This document shows, piece by piece, positions 34,324 to 47,237 of a stretch of 64,000 bases of DNA (positions are counted from its first letter, which is position 1; every line of letters starts with the position of its first letter). Both the position numbers and the translations under genes were made by a program. The stretch is taken from NCBI GenBank assembly GCA_014529385.2, contig CM043944.1, forward strand, positions 170,337,740 to 170,401,739, in the 5' to 3' direction. The DNA is from Adiantum capillus-veneris (lineage: Eukaryota; Streptophyta; Polypodiopsida; Polypodiales; Pteridaceae). The notes under the pieces are model-generated. The model was not told the origin of the DNA, did not search any database, and saw only the letters and a list, made by a program, of their open reading frames with translations.

Positions 34324-34980
34324 CAGGACTGTGCTCTTGCCCCACCTTTCATTGTACATATAGTTACTTTTGCAGTTTCATTCAGTGTTTGGCTCACCGA
34401 GACGGTGACTAGTCTTGTGGCGGGCAACCTGTAGCAGGCTACAGTGTCACTGCTATAGGACACATTTACAGTTAGTACAGTTGGTCTGGTCTGTTCACAC
34501 TGGACAGACACTCTGGGCAGTGACACGTGGTAGGGATACGGATGGTGGCCTAGTGGACATGTGGCCAGGTCACACTTAGCTGGCTGACATTTATGAGCCT
34601 TTGGTGGCTCTTTATGATTGTATCTATGAGTAGTAGCCGTTGGGTCATTATCATTATCTTGTACGTAGTCGTCGAGAGCGAGTCTTACACAGAGCACTTC
34701 TTCACCATCCCTGCACATCTGAGCCTCGACACCCCCATTTGTACCGGTGAGTCCTGGGCTGGAGCTGAGTGTGCTGCCATGCCAGAGTCTGTACATGGTT
34801 CTTTGAGCTAGTCGAGTCCACATGTTCTTGTCCACTATAGTGTCTCTGTTGTTATCCATTGTTTCTGTGTTTCATTCCGTTTGAGAGAGTTTCCATTTGT
34901 TTGAGTGAGATTGTCACGCACATTGCACTGAGGGGCACCCACAATGTAGAGAGCACGACACTTTATCCGCGCTACATGAG
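34324..34980. repeat. Diverged dispersed repeat (also near 37,440-37,740)
   Basis: Several short blocks occur here and again around 37.4-37.9 kb in the same order: a cacccccatttgtacc-like block, a cagtttgag/agtgag block and gcattgagrgrcacccamaatgtag. A weaker third occurrence lies near 38.2 kb. This looks like an old repeat, possibly the 3' region of the unknown element upstream. Confidence 0.4.
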
Positions 34981-36560
34981 TCTAGAGACCACTCAGCCTC
35001 GTCCCTGCCGCACAGGGGAAAAGAGAAGCCAACTGCTAAGTCCAAGGCCTCTATCCCCCTAGCTGCAAGGAATAGAACATGAACTCTGAAGCAGGCTGCC
35101 TCAAGGTCTGCTGAAGGGTCGTCGAGAAACCGTGTAAAGTCGTAGGCAAAGAAATCCCAACAACGACGAATGTGGAAGCTCGTCAGACCACGAGGAACTG
35201 TTGCCAAGGGGGACGTCTGCACGAGAAGAGGGGGTCGCAAGAAAGGTTGTCCCTCTCTCGCCAAGCGACTCGTGGCAAAAGCGCTGCCAAGAGATTTCCT
35301 AGCAGCCGAGGAAGGCCCTGCCCCCAGGGACGGCTGCGGGGATGGAGCGGGAGGAGATGTGGGAGAAGGGGGGCTCGAGGGAGAAGGGGGAGAGGGGGCG
35401 GCAAGGCGGAGGAGCAGAGGGAGGAGAGCGAGAAGGAGAGGTAGATGGAGAGGATGGAGGGGGAGGGGCGGAAGAAGAGGGGTACTTGGGGGGAGGAGGG
35501 GCTGTCGATGGTGAGGCTGAGGTGGAGGCTGGAGCACGGACCTCATCTTGCTGAAGTGGGTCAAATCGGTTCCCTGTGGAAACCCACTGCTGCTAGGCAG
35601 AAGCGTGGGGACCACTCTGAGTGCCAGGCTGGCGTGGTGGCCCCTGTCGATGTCGACCACGAACCTGCTGCCATTCCTCCTCCGCTTGAGTCCGAGGCTC
35701 GGAGGGCGGCATTACCTGCGTACTCTGTGACTTTATCTGCTGCTACTGTTGGCCAGCCCTTGAGGGTTGGGGCTGGTGGGCCTGGGCCTATGGTGTAAGT
35801 CGAGGTCTCCTCCTTGGACAGGCCTTCGCAAGATGGCCCATCTACCGACAAATGAAACACTGATTCGGGAGGCCCGAATCTTGCGAAGACCCATCTGCCG
35901 ACAAATGAAACATTGATTCGGGAGGCCCGATTACTCCACGCTCTGTCGAAACCACCCCCCACTCACCCGAGGAAGTAGGATGACCTTCGGGAGACTGTGG
36001 GTGTCCCTAACCAGAACACTTATTGAGAGGATGCTGGCCGCCTTGGCAGCTACTGTGGGTGCCATGCGAGGTGTCGCCACGATAGTCCCAATCTCTGAGC
36101 CTATCCTGGACAAAAGTGGTAGGTACCCCCTCCTCAAACCAGGAAAGCAGACGGAGATGGCAATGTCTGCCTCCTCTGCTTGAACATCTGTAACTGGATC
36201 AAAACTATGCCTCCGCTGTCGAAAGTGGGCTCGAACTGTTCGGATGGCCAAGGGGCTCATCGCGATGTCCTTGGACGCCATCTCGGAAGTCTCGAACTCT
36301 ATCTGATAGTAGCCGTGTCCGAGGAACTGAACATTCAAGATCTTCCCCACCTCTGCGAGAAGGCGGGCCTGGAGAAGATCACGCAGCTATTCTCTGCTGG
36401 GTCTGGTGCTGAGAATCTTGCAGATGACAGAAGTCGCCTGAAGGCGTTCCACCTCTACGGCTAGGCTCAGTTGCTCTGACGGTGAGAGAGCAAGTCGAAT
36501 GGTGGGCTCAGCAGGGGGCGAGGGGACTTCATTGGAGTCCCTTTGTGGCGGAGCTTGAGC
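34981..36560 (-). pseudogene. LINE ORF1-like fragment with DUF4283-type domain and CCHC knuckle (copy 2)
   Basis: On the minus strand a frame starts near 36,560 (MEAQAPPQRDSNEV). It passes a stop or frameshift near 36,390 and gives the DUF4283-like domain: FLGHGYYQIEFETSE, MSPLAIRTVRAHFRQRR, ISVCFPGLRRGYLPLLSRI. Then, in another frame, it reaches the knuckle core CFICR-x-MGHLAKACP. A 53-bp tandem duplication (35,845-35,897 and 35,898-35,950) doubles the first half of the knuckle. A proline-rich region follows (35,300-35,560). It is closely related to copy 1 at 3,931-5,003. No endonuclease or RT is attached. Confidence 0.6.
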
Positions 36561-36640
36561 CTCCATCTGTGTCTGCTGCTGTAAAGAAGGGGCGACGAGG
36601 CGTCGGCGAATGGAAACCTCCTGCTGGACCGAGCACGTCG

Positions 36641-36910
36641 AAAGTGCTGTCGAACCAGTTAAGTAGGAAAGTAGAGAGCGAGGAGGTGGATAAGGGGTAA
36701 TGTGTAGGCGGGCGGGTAAGGCAGCGGGTAGCGGCAGGGCAGGCGGGTGGGCGGCGGACAGGGCAGGGCTGCGGGCAACGGGGAGGCGGGTGTGCAGCGG
36801 GCAGGGCAGGGCAGGGCAGCGGTGAGCAGGTAGGGAGGGAGGGCGAAGGTGAGCTGGGGGCGCGATGGCGAGCAGAGGGCCGGGGGGGAGAACAGCAGCA
36901 GTGAGCTCTT
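36641..36910 (-). promoter_or_regulatory. GC-rich leader of LINE ORF1 copy 2
   Basis: GGCGGGCGGG and GGGCAGGGCAGGGC short repeats upstream of the ORF1 start, like the region 5,004-5,480. Probably the LINE 5' UTR. Confidence 0.35.
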
Positions 36911-39900
36911 CTCTCCTATTGTAGTGTCATGGATTTGTTTTGGTTGTTGTTAAGTTTGTTCCAGTCGATCTTATTGTTGGCACATGGTGCCTCCTGGTTT
37001 TACCCTGTAACTTCCACTGTGCCGATCTGCCATCTACCTCAGCAGTATTTTTTTTCCAATGCTTTCATCTCCCCAAATCGGACCTATGCTACTTTTCAGG
37101 GGATAACCTATTCGTCTGGGATAGCTGCATCCGCAGATATTTACACCCTCTGCTCGTGCATTCCGTCAGCATCAGCCAGCTTATGTGACACGGTTTGCTA
37201 CCTTCCCATCCCAGGCTTTTGCAACTCGACAGGATATTCCCTTCAAGTGCTCCATTTCCATATCGAGTACAGATTTCTTTGCCTTTGGTGCTTAGTCCCT
37301 CTTATCTGAGGAGAGAGTTTGCTCACAGATCTCTGTCATTGTATATAGTTGATAGCTAGCTTCAGTGGATTCTCAGTTGTATCGAGTCTAGCTGTCGAGT
37401 CTAGTTTGTGTACAACACTAACACACTTTCATCAGCATCAGACACCTCCGTGCACTGTGGAGCCCCTGCACCCCCTTTGTATCGATCGGTCCTTGGTCAG
37501 GAGCTGTGAGTGCTGCCTACCAGACATATGTATACGCTGAGAGTTTAGTGGTTCAGCAGTCATTGAGTGGTTAACACTTCAGTTTATAATGGTTAACACT
37601 TCATGTTGCCATTTTGCTATTGCTATCCATTAGTTCAGTTGTTATTTCACTATTGCTCGTTTTATTCAGCTGGTATGTTACATCTGAGTGAAGTTTCGTG
37701 GACACTGCATTGAGAGACACCCAAAATGTAGCACATAGCATGGAGCAAATGGCACATTTCACCTTCTACAGTGTTCAGGATTTTTCAGCTCTCTGTTTCC
37801 GGAGTCTTTGCTTTACACTTTTTGCAGCTCAGGACGGTGAGTGGTCTTGTGATGGATAATCTGTAGCCTGGCTATAGTGCTTGGTTCACTGTGGCAGCTC
37901 AGAGATATGACTCACTGGACTAGTGGAGCAGGATTTCCGATGGACGATGCTAGACTTTGCTACTGGACAAGGCTTTGGCGGCACATCAACAAGTGGTAGT
38001 TAAGCCTTGAGCGTGGCCTCGTGCCTACCTAGCATAGCACCTTTCACAATCTATGTGGCTTATCTTTTCTAGGGAGATACTTTGCTCGTTGTACATATGT
38101 CATCTATTATGAGCTGTGGTATGTACGAGTCTTACGATAGTCTTGTCTTAGCCTAGTGTCCAAATACTCTACACCTAGTACATATCCCTACACTATCTAG
38201 CCTCGCCGATCCCGGTTGTATGTGAGTAGCACAATACATTGTCTGGAGCTAAGCGGGCTGCCAGCCAGTGTCGTTGACCTTGGGTCTCGCAGTGTACTAA
38301 GGCTGGGTTGGAGAGTCCATGTGTCTTGTGTCATCTCTATTTCTCTCTACTGGTTCCATAGTTTCAGCTCAATTATGTTGTGGTTAAACACACTCTCCTC
38401 TAGTCATGCATTCCTTTCCATTTCTCTATGGCATGGTGTGTCTTTTTTTCCTTTATTTTCGTTTTTGATGAAGGAGCTTGTCCCATCGACTTCCTTTGCT
38501 GCCGGGCTGTTTCATTATTTAGCACTCTATTGTCTGCTGGTGTTGTGGGTGTACAGGACCTCCCTTGGTTGTCACTTCATTTGTTTTTGGAGAAGAGGCT
38601 GTTATGGCACAAGGTGCCTTGTCCCAAATTAAGCTTCATGTGTTGTGGACGTGGTTTTTTTGGTTTTCACTTGATTGTCACATATTATTTGTCTTTCAGT
38701 TTTGTCAACATCCCACCCTTCATCATGGTGGCACGTTCTTTGCTCGGACGTCAAGTTCTCAAGGCACCTTGAGCAAGTAGATCACATTATTCTGGACTGC
38801 CTTCCAAGAAAGTTCGGGGCTGGTTATTTGAGGTCAAAGTTATGTTGTAGTGGTTTGTACTCAATGGCTCAACTTTGACAAGCCATGGGTTTCTTTTCAT
38901 TTCCTTGGTGGCTTCTGCACTATCGTCCAAGCAGGGTGCTGTTCCATCTGCATCTCTTGGTAGGGTCAAGATGCAATTCTTGAAGCTTGGCTCATTTCCA
39001 ACTTTGATGGTTCCTTTGTTTGAGGGATTATTGGGTGCCTTCTTTCTACCCCAACCCCCCCCCCCCCCCCCCCCCCCCCCCGCCCTCCCGGACCCGACCA
39101 CCACCCGCCCCCCTTCTTTTTCTTTGCAGGTTTCACGTTTTACTCTTATAGAGAAGGTTCTTTACCTGGACTTTTAGTTATAGTATACAGTTTTTGTACT
39201 TTTTGTCAGCTTTTGGCCTCATTTTAGGCTTTATGCCTAGTTATATTGAGGGACTTTTTGCCTTGTTTTCTGTATTGACAACCTACTGCCCAGTATTTGT
39301 GGGTATGTGGTCCTTCTGGAACGATTAAGGAAGCCTTGTGTGTTTTTCTTAGAAGTAGCAGTTGAAGGCAAGTATTTTACAGACTGATCTCGCCTCAGTG
39401 TTGCAAAAGCATCACAAATTAATACTCAATGAAGCTATTGCTGTATCATTAACAAACAGCCACCAGTCAATCTCACTTTTCATATTGATTGTTCATTCAC
39501 TTCTCTTCGGTTCCTTTCACCATTTTTCCATGCGCTGCTTGAAGCTGTTTAATTGCAACAACTGGCAATTTCCCTCTTTTTTGGTTCAAGCTTTAATATT
39601 AGTCTGCTTGTTTTAGCATGCACCAACTATTTCAAAGTGTTTGAACCATAAAACATGTGCCAGTTTTTTTTTGCCCCGATTCTTTAATGTAAATTTTTTT
39701 TTTGCATTATTTACCGTCTAAGTGGCAGGAGAGTGTTATATTAGTTACTTAAACACAGTTTTTCCCTATGTGCAGACGGAGTTATCTGCCGTGCCAGACT
39801 GCAGTTCCATGGTTGCAAGTCTTAGGGGGTTTTCGTCATTCGAGAATCCTTAAAAATTGAAATTCTTTAGGTTGCAAACACGGCCATGCATTTTTCCAGG

Positions 39901-40961
39901 TTTGTGAACTAATCTGAGCCTGAAGGTCAACTTTTAATACTGTCAGCAGGGCTTGCTAGAAACTATTTTAAATTTGCGGTTGAAGCATGGCCTCTGTTGT
40001 TTATTAACTGGTTTCTTCTTTTTTATTTAAGATGCAATTCTCACATCTAGGATGTCTCTTCGTCTCATAGCCCGCCTTGGATTGAGTCAAGGGACCACAT
40101 GATGTGAATATGGGCTTTTCCCAGATTACTGTAGGTATATATATATGTCCATATGTAAGGAGATACATGTGGTAGCCATTCCTATTTTGAGAGTTCTTAT
40201 CTAGTGTGGCATCCTTTGGCATATCAGGATTCAGCACTCAGGGGGCAACTAGTTAAAGGTAAAACCTGATAAAGCTAAGTGCCATTGTACCCCTAGCTTT
40301 GTGACAAGTGCTTTCACGTACCTCAGGGTCAATAATACTCAGAGCTCTCCAATTCTAAGCAAAAGAGAAACATGTGAGAATCTCATTCAATGCGTCAATG
40401 AATGCGCTTTCAATAAGACAAAGGAAAACCTGTAAAGTGACCATAAGAGCATGTCTCTAGAGGTAGAACTACCTGATCCCCGGTCATTTTGAGATGGGTT
40501 TTAAGCAGGTCAAATTTGCGTTTCATTGTTTTCCATTTTTCTATCGATGAAAGTTCCCATCACTAGCTGTTCATGTTAGTTTTCCTTGGCTGATTGTAGC
40601 TCTTTCCTCTTTTGGTATGACTAGGTGCTTCTTAATTATTTGTTGAGCATTGTCTAATTTGTTTGCAATCAAAAGAACTTTTGTACGGTTCTGTGTTTTT
40701 CCTTCTAGTGTCTACATTCAAAGAGTGTTTGTATCGATGAAAGTTTGTTTCCATTTTTCTATCGATGAAAGTTCCCATCACTAGCTCTTCATGTTTCTTC
40801 CATGGCTTATGCTAATATCTATGACCATCATCCTTTTACTATTTGTGTGTCTCTGTCTTATTCATTTGAAATAAAACATATGTATTCTGATCTCTTTCTT
40901 TTGGTTATCTCTTGTTCTCAATCTCACTTTCAGAATTTTGACACTGAATTTCTTTTTTCAG
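36911..40961. other. No recognised gene; upstream region of the host gene
   Basis: AT-rich unique-looking sequence with many short meaningless frames. It has a C27 run at about 39,055-39,081 and two copies of a 45-bp block (ttccatttttctatcgatgaaagttcccatcactagct) at 40,531 and 40,749. A 5' non-coding exon and promoter of the gene at 40,962 should lie here or further upstream, but I cannot place them. Confidence 0.5.
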
Positions 40962-41803
40962 ACCTTAGAAAAATTTTTGAGCAATTTCAATTCTGAAATA
41001 TTGCAAGGAAAGCATCCGAGTCTTGAGTCATCTACCAGTGCTCCTACAATGGAGGGGCAAAGGCACGTTACCTATGGCGAGGGCGTTGGTTGTTCTAGAC
41101 ATGTGCGTAACACCATGAAAAGTTCCGGATATTCAACCTCTCGAGATATCCTTGAAACGGGCAAACGAACAGACCGACCTTTGAGTCTTCTTGTGGGAGG
41201 TCCCCTTGAGGAAAATAGCTCAACATCACGTCCACGCTTGTCAGGAAGCAAAATTGTGCGAGATTCTGTTCAAAGCTCAAGCTGGGACTCCTCTATGAGG
41301 TTTGATCGTAGCCAAGTTTCAAAATTTCGTGAAGTATCGACGACAAAGCTTGCTTTTCAGCCAAGCAAGCTTATTGGGCATGGAAAGAAGCTTCCCCATC
41401 CTGGAAGAGGAATGCAATCATCCTTTCAGCTCCAATCAAGTCCCTTCCCATGGGAGAGGACTGCTCTCTGGGAGGGGTCATCTACTGACAAAGATGGTAC
41501 AAAGAACCACAGTCCATTATCCATCCAAATTGCTTCACATGAAATCTCATTCTGGAGAATTCTTCGAATGCACCCTCAGGCTATTAAACTAAACCAGTTC
41601 ATGGACAGCAAGTATTGGGCATGTCTCATTGTCCCTGCTGTCGTGATCGCTCTTTTCTCTCATAATTTTATTAGAGCTTATTGTCCCAAGGCAGCTGACC
41701 CCTATTTAATATACATTTACTTGGTGTGCCTGGCTCTCTTCATATTTGAGCTTGTTGCTCTCTCTATCGTGCGCAAGGATTATTTCTTGGGCATGTCTTT
41801 CTG
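40962..41803 (+). CDS. Host gene exon: N-terminus of a voltage-sensor-like membrane protein
   Basis: The exon starts after a good acceptor (tttcttttttcag) and ends at a donor (TTCTG|GTATGA). The likely start is the ATG at 41,049 (acaATGG context), giving 251 codons plus two bases. Residues 1-180 are hydrophilic and serine/arginine-rich. Residues about 189-209 (YWACLIVPAVVIALFSHNF) and 218-241 (YLIYIYLVCLALFIFELVAL) are transmembrane helices S1 and S2. The exon stops inside ...KDYFLGMSFW, a typical S2-S3 junction of voltage-sensor domains. The split tryptophan codon (TG|G) is completed exactly by the exon at 58,153, which supplies S3 and S4. Proteins with such a domain before a class III cyclase or a channel pore occur in algae and seed-free plants, but the downstream part is outside the window. 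The family is therefore an inference. Confidence 0.65.
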
Positions 41804-43165
41804 GTATGATTCTCAGACTCTGCCATTTTGCATAACATTTATTTCTCGGAAGTCCATTCTGTTTGATCACTGTCTATACTAGTTTCTGATCTACAAGCGT
41901 GCATGTTTTCTTTTCATCATTTGATCGATTATTATGAAAAACCAGGATATCAAGTCTTATGTAAAATGGCATTCATGGGATAAGGGCAAGAATTAAGGGG
42001 AGTGCACACGATCTACAGGGTACTCTGTCTTGAAGGAAACAAGGTTTCAGGTGAAGCATTGCTTTTGAATTAAGAAAGTTGGCCTTTCGAGGAAGTGAAC
42101 TGGGCGCCTTACCTGGCTGGAAAAAGGGATGGGAGTTTTACTTGGTTATGCATGACGTAGTAGTTGAACCCAACAGTAGCCACATATGGGTAGAGACACT
42201 AATGATGCAAAGGTGCTTAAGTAATCTTAAAAGTGCAGTAAATATGCATGTTGGGAGGAATGTTTCATTAGACCAGCGTAAAATAGTACCATTCAGAAAC
42301 ATGTTACAATATCCGAGTGCTCAAAAATGCTTCCTTCTCGCCTCTCTTTTTCATCCACCTAGATCATACAATATTAAAACCTGTACGCAACAGCAGAATA
42401 ATTCAGGAAAGAGGGATCATGCAAATCATGAAGAAGTTGTTGAAATGAAAGATAGGAGCAACCGAGGTGGTGTATCATCGCGTTCTCTCCACAAAGACCA
42501 GATGTGTAAACCGCTATCTTCCGTGCTCCCTTGCCCTCAAAACAGTGTGTGACTGCATAGTTCCACTCATCCCTCAGTTTGTCAGTCCTGATTCTCCACA
42601 TTTTCGCCAGTGCTCAGGTTTGCTCTGGTCTCCTCTCTGAAAATTAAGGGACATAGTGCACATCAAATGCACGCCCAGACATAATCGGCTATGTCTCAAT
42701 CTTAGAATTGCAAACCAGAAGCAGGGAATGAAATGCAACCAACGGGCTCTAGCGCACAAGGTATACCCTGTATGTAAAGTACATTGTTTGAAGCAGAAAT
42801 GCACCCCTGGCTCTTTTAAAACTTGAAAGCTAGCAGAAAGCTTCCCGGATTGATGAATCTTAAGTCCCTCTGTAAATATTGTATATAAAGAGTGAAGATG
42901 CGTGTAAATAGGCTCCACGGGTTGCCAACATCAGGCGGCAGCGGTTGGAGCCACCAATAGTTTGAGGGAAGTGGTAGCATGGGTCGGGTAATTATGTTCC
43001 AGTTGCAGTCTTTTTTGTAAATACCCATGATCAAACGAGTTTGCCTCATGATCAATGTCACACTGTATACACAGCTGGCTTGGGCAGTTGTTGATTGGCA
43101 ACCTTTCTGATAGAATCTACACTTTTGAAAAACTCCTCCGATACAAAAGATCTTCATTTTCTCAG

Positions 43166-43472
43166 GAAAGAGGAGGCGCCTAAGAGAAGGCTATCGTGGC
43201 CATGCCCCATTGCATGACACCTTTGAAGCTGTGGAAGGAAGCTCTCTCGAGATGCTGAAGAGGGTGCCTACTTTGCGGGCCGTCTCTAAGCTTGTAGGCT
43301 ACAATCATGGGTGCGATCCAGACTACAATACAGGCATTTGGGACGATGGCGATTTGAAGGGGCTGTTGACGGGCATCTCTAGTGGCATTCGGAAATCATA
43401 TGGAGTAGTCAAAGTTCAAATTTCGAAGCCCTTTCGATGGGAACCCACCCTTGGTTCAAAAAAACTTAAAAG
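43166..43472 (+). pseudogene. Unrecognised exon-like ORF
   Basis: An open segment of about 102 codons lies between an acceptor (cattttctcag) and a donor (AAAAG|GTAATT). Its translation is of ordinary composition (GYRGHAPLHDTFEAVEGSS..., LVGYNHGCDPDYNTGIWDD). I do not recognise it. Its phase (one base carried over) does not fit the host gene's phase-2 junction, so it is not a simple internal exon of that gene. It may be a captured gene fragment or an exon of another transcript. Confidence 0.35.
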
Positions 43473-43559
43473 GTAATTTAAATCAGATTGCAGGTCGTCT
43501 ACAACCATTGGAGCGAGCATGGCGAGCACACAGGGCGCCGCCAAGGCCAAAATAGCCTC

Positions 43560-43588
43560 TCTCTCTCACACACACACACACACACAAA
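43560..43588. repeat. (CT)4 then (CA)n microsatellite
   Basis: ctctctct followed by about ten CA units, directly against the 3' end of LINE copy E. Confidence 0.9.
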
Positions 43589-45388
43589 TGAAATGAAATG
43601 AAATGTTATATTAACGTCTTCAAAAGGCCAAAGTGACCTATGAGACCTAAAAGTTACAATCTGGTGGATCTGATACAAAGTCTGAGTAACAAAAGTAACA
43701 AAATGAAATGAAAATGACAATGACAATATGACAAAATGACTAAATGACTACTATGGAATCCTAAACTCCAAGGTGTGAACTAATCAGCTAGCTGGGATAG
43801 CTAAAATCACAAGAGATCCAGCATCGGTCGCTCGCGCATCTCATCAATCTCCTCCATGGTCAGTAGTCTGACCGGGCATCGTGCATGTCGGGCCAAAGTG
43901 ATCCGAATCCTCTGATGCAGCCTCCGTCAGTGCTGTGTAGTCCTCCGTAGTCGCGGGCATCTGGATCTCCCCAGCTCGGTCGCCCGATCGATCAGTGTGC
44001 CTCTGGCGTGAGGCGGCGAGCTCTGCTGTGGTAGTAACTCCTCCGGGTATCCAGTGTCTGCTCTAAAGAAGTCTGTGATCTGTCTTTGATGCTGGCTAGC
44101 CTCTCCTCTCATCAGGCTCTCTCTGTGTCTGCGCAGCTCGAGCAAAAACAAACCCAAGCATCTCTGATCCTCGTACCGCATGACTCTGGAGAGTGGTCCA
44201 AAGCCCTCTCTGAACAAGCAGTGGAAGCGGCCTCGTATCTCGTAATAGACGGGACAGTGGCATGTGTAGTGCAACTCTGTCTCAGGCTCTATGTCACATA
44301 GGGGGCATGTCCTGGCCTCTGCTGGTACTCCACTGTATCTCCCAGTCTCGATCCGCAGCTGGTGTGAAGATGTGCGTATCTGGCCAATAGCACATCGGAC
44401 CCCATGAGACAAGTGGGTGTCCATGTACCTGGGCCTCGTCACAAAACCGTCCTCCGTAAGTTGGAGAAGATTCTCTCTGTAGAAAGCCATCTTCGTGCCC
44501 AGCTCCTGTGCTGGCTGTATCCATGTCCTCCTCGTGTCTAGCTGAGTCAGGTCCTGGCGGATGAGCCTGGTGATCTCGGACTGTGTAAGAGTCAGAGAGG
44601 GTGCATCCAGTGAGTACTGGAAAGGAGGTAAACTGTCTATGCTGAACCCATGTGCCTGAAACCATGATGTCATCTCCCCATACCAGCATGTTGTATCTCC
44701 CTGCATGGCTAACTGTCGAGAGGACTCAAGTGCAAGGCGGGCATATCTGTCTCTGGGAAGTTCCCACACGCGGTGTATGAAGGAAACAGATTTGGTGAGC
44801 GCCTCAACTACTAGTGGGGGGGCAGCTAGCTCTGCTCGGACAATGGCATGTCCCCCCATCCATCAGTGCGGCCTGTCCTCCCGTGGTGATCCAATGAAGG
44901 TCCCCAAATCTCATCTCCATAAAGCAATACAGAAGCCACCAAAGTGTCAAAGAGCCAGAGCTTCGTCCGAGGCTCCTGAAACTGAACCTGTGAACACATC
45001 CTTTCCAATCTACCCAGTGCTGCTTGGGCTCTGGTCAATCTAGTCTCTGCTGCCCTCCTCAGTGAAAATGTTGGCCAACTAAAAACCACTCCAAGGTAAG
45101 TATAAGCATCTGTATACTCCACTGTCTCCTGGCCGTATGTGAATGCGGGCACTGACCTCCTGATCCATTGTGGGGTGGTATTAAATACCATGACCTTGGT
45201 TTTACCAAGGTTGACAGACAAACCACTTTCCTGGGCAAACCTATGCAAAGCATCCAAGTGACGTTGCATCCCTACGGAGAGTCGGAGATCAACACAATAT
45301 CATCAGCATATAACAATAGTGGAATCCATGTCCCTGCCAGTTGCGCACCTCTATCACCATCTCTCTCAATGTAGTCAGAAACCTCATC

Positions 45389-45393
<5 letters not shown>
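43587..45393 (-). mobile_element. CT-family LINE copy E
   Basis: On the minus strand its 5' end abuts the (CT)n of 45,394-45,462. Its 3' end has the hairpin (complement at 43,625-43,639), GAAGACGTTAATATAAC and ATTTC repeats, ending in a (GT)n tract. The body encodes ORF2 from just before YADD to the C-terminus. Confidence 0.85.
43927..45391 (-). pseudogene. LINE copy E ORF2: RT palm end, thumb, zinc motif, PIP box
   Basis: Two frames joined by a frameshift with a small deletion near 44,850. The N-terminal part starts at VDEVSDYIERDGDRGAQLAG and has the RT catalytic YADD (about 45,306-45,317). It continues GLSVNLGKTKVMVF and FQEPRTKLWLFDTLVA. The second frame (44,859-43,927) has the conserved block YMDTHLSHGVRCAIGQIRTS and zinc motif CPLCDIEPETELHYTCHC. 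It then carries the PIP box QRQITDFF at 44,065-44,088 and a basic C-terminus. Missing are the endonuclease and RT fingers. The frame next to the (CT)n junction is cut mid-codon, showing 5' truncation at the microsatellite. Confidence 0.8.

Positions 45394-45462
<69 letters not shown>
45394..45462. repeat. (GA)n microsatellite between LINE copies E and F
   Basis: A 68-bp perfect tract. On the minus strand it is (CT)n lying between the 3' ATTTC repeats of copy F and the truncated 5' end of copy E. Confidence 0.95.
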
Positions 45463-45465
<3 letters not shown>

Positions 45466-45831
45466 AATGAAATGAAATGTTATATTAACGTCTTCAAAAG
45501 GCCAAAGTGACCTATGAGACCAGAAAGTTACAATGTCGTGGATCTGATACAAAGTCAGAGTAACAAGATGACAAAATGACAGAATGACAAAATAAAATAC
45601 TATGGAATCCTAAGCTGTTAGGTGTGAACTAAGCAGCTGGGATAGCTAGATCACAAGAGATCCAGCATCGATCGCTGGTGGATCTCATCAATCTCCTCCA
45701 TGGTCAGTAGTCTGACTGTGCGTCGTGTGTGTCGGGCCAAAGTGATCCGAATCCTCTGATGCAGCCTCCGTCGATGCTGTGTAGTCCTCCGCAGTAGTGG
45801 GCGTCTGGATCGCCCCAGCTCAGTCGCTCGG

Positions 45832-47192
45832 TCACGAGCTCTGCTGTGGTAGTAACTCCTCCAGGTGTCCAGTGGCTGCTGTAAAGAAGTCTGTGATCTG
45901 TCTCTGAGACTGGCTAGCCTCTCCTCTCATCAGGCTCTCTCTGTGTCTGCGCAGCTCGAGCAAAAACAAACCCAGGAATCTCTGATCCTCATACCGCATG
46001 ACTCTGGAGAGTGGTCCAAAGCCCTCTCTGAACAAGCAATGGAAGCGGCCTTGTATCTCGTAGTAGACGCGGCAATGGCATGTGTAGTGCAACTTTGTCT
46101 CAGGCTCGATGTCACACAGGGGGCATGTCGTGGCCTTTGCTATCCTGGCCTCTGCTGGTACTCCGCTGTATCTCCCAGTCTCGATCCGCAGCTGGTGTGA
46201 AGATGTGCGTATCTGGCCAATAGCACATCATATCCCATGAGACAAGTGGGTGTCCATGTATGTGGGCCTCGTCACAAAACCATTGTCCATAAGCTAGAGA
46301 AGATGCTCTCTGTAGAAAGCCATCTTCGTGCCCAACTCCTGTGCTAGCTGTATCCATGTCCTCTTGGTGTCTAGCTGAGTCAAGTCCTGGCGGATGAGCC
46401 TAGTGATCTCGGATTGTGTAAGAGTCAGAGAGGGTGCATCCAGTGAGTACTGGAAGGGAGGCAATCTGTCTATGTTGAACGCATGCGCCTGAAACCATGA
46501 TGTCATCTCCCCATACCAGCATGTTGTATCTCCCTGTATGGCTAACTGTCGAGAGGAGTCAAGTCAAGGCGGGCATATCTGTCTCTGGGAAGTTCCCACA
46601 TGCGGTGTATGAAGGAGACAGATCTGGTGAGCGCCTCAACCACTAGTGAGGGGGCAGCTAGCTTTGCTCGGACAATAGCACGTGGTACTGAAGATAATGA
46701 GCCGCGAGATCATAGAGACCAGAGGCTTCTCCATGTCCCCCCATCCATCACTGCGGCCTGTCCTTCCGTGATGATCCAATAAAGGTCCCCAAATCTCAGC
46801 TCCATAAAGCAATGCAAAAGCCACCAAAGTGTCAAAGAGCCAGAGCTTCGTCCGAGGCTCCTGAAACTGAACCTGTGAACACATACTCAATGTTGCATGG
46901 GCTCTGGTGAATCTGGTGCTCCAAGTATCAGGCATGGCACGGTTAAACATAACTGCTAGAAGCTCTTCTAGTAGATCTCTGGCATGTGTGAAATGCTCAG
47001 CCATTAAGCCATCATGATCATATGCTCTCCCAGTCCTCATCCTGTCAATGGCCTTCCTCACCATCTCAGCGGTGAAAAAAGCACACGTGTGTGAGCATGG
47101 ATTGGGGGGGTCGGGAAGGGGGGGCTGCTCAGGAACTGTGTACAGAGATGATGCGTTTTGGCCCCAGGCCTCTGTAGAAGTGATGGCAGGGG

Positions 47193-47237
<45 letters not shown>

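Noticed and set aside
34245-34859. 204-codon minus-strand frame
   Set aside because: It overlaps the plus-strand coding-like region and the dispersed repeat. It has no recognisable domain and unconvincing composition.
35000-35660. Proline-rich 248-codon minus-strand protein as a separate gene
   Set aside because: It is the low-complexity continuation of the LINE ORF1 fragment, with frame changes. No independent start or domain.
36929-39177. Several 60-140-codon frames as genes
   Set aside because: Hydrophobic T-rich translations without domains, in all frames of an AT-rich region.
43166-43472. Internal coding exon of the host gene between the two voltage-sensor exons
   Set aside because: It has good splice-like borders, but its phase does not fit the TG|G junction, and inserting it would break the S2-S3 boundary. 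Kept only as an unrecognised ORF.
44065-44088. Complete PIP degron (PCNA-dependent degradation signal) in the LINE protein
   Set aside because: The TD residues are present, but the basic residue usually needed four positions after the motif is not consistently found, so only a PIP box is claimed.
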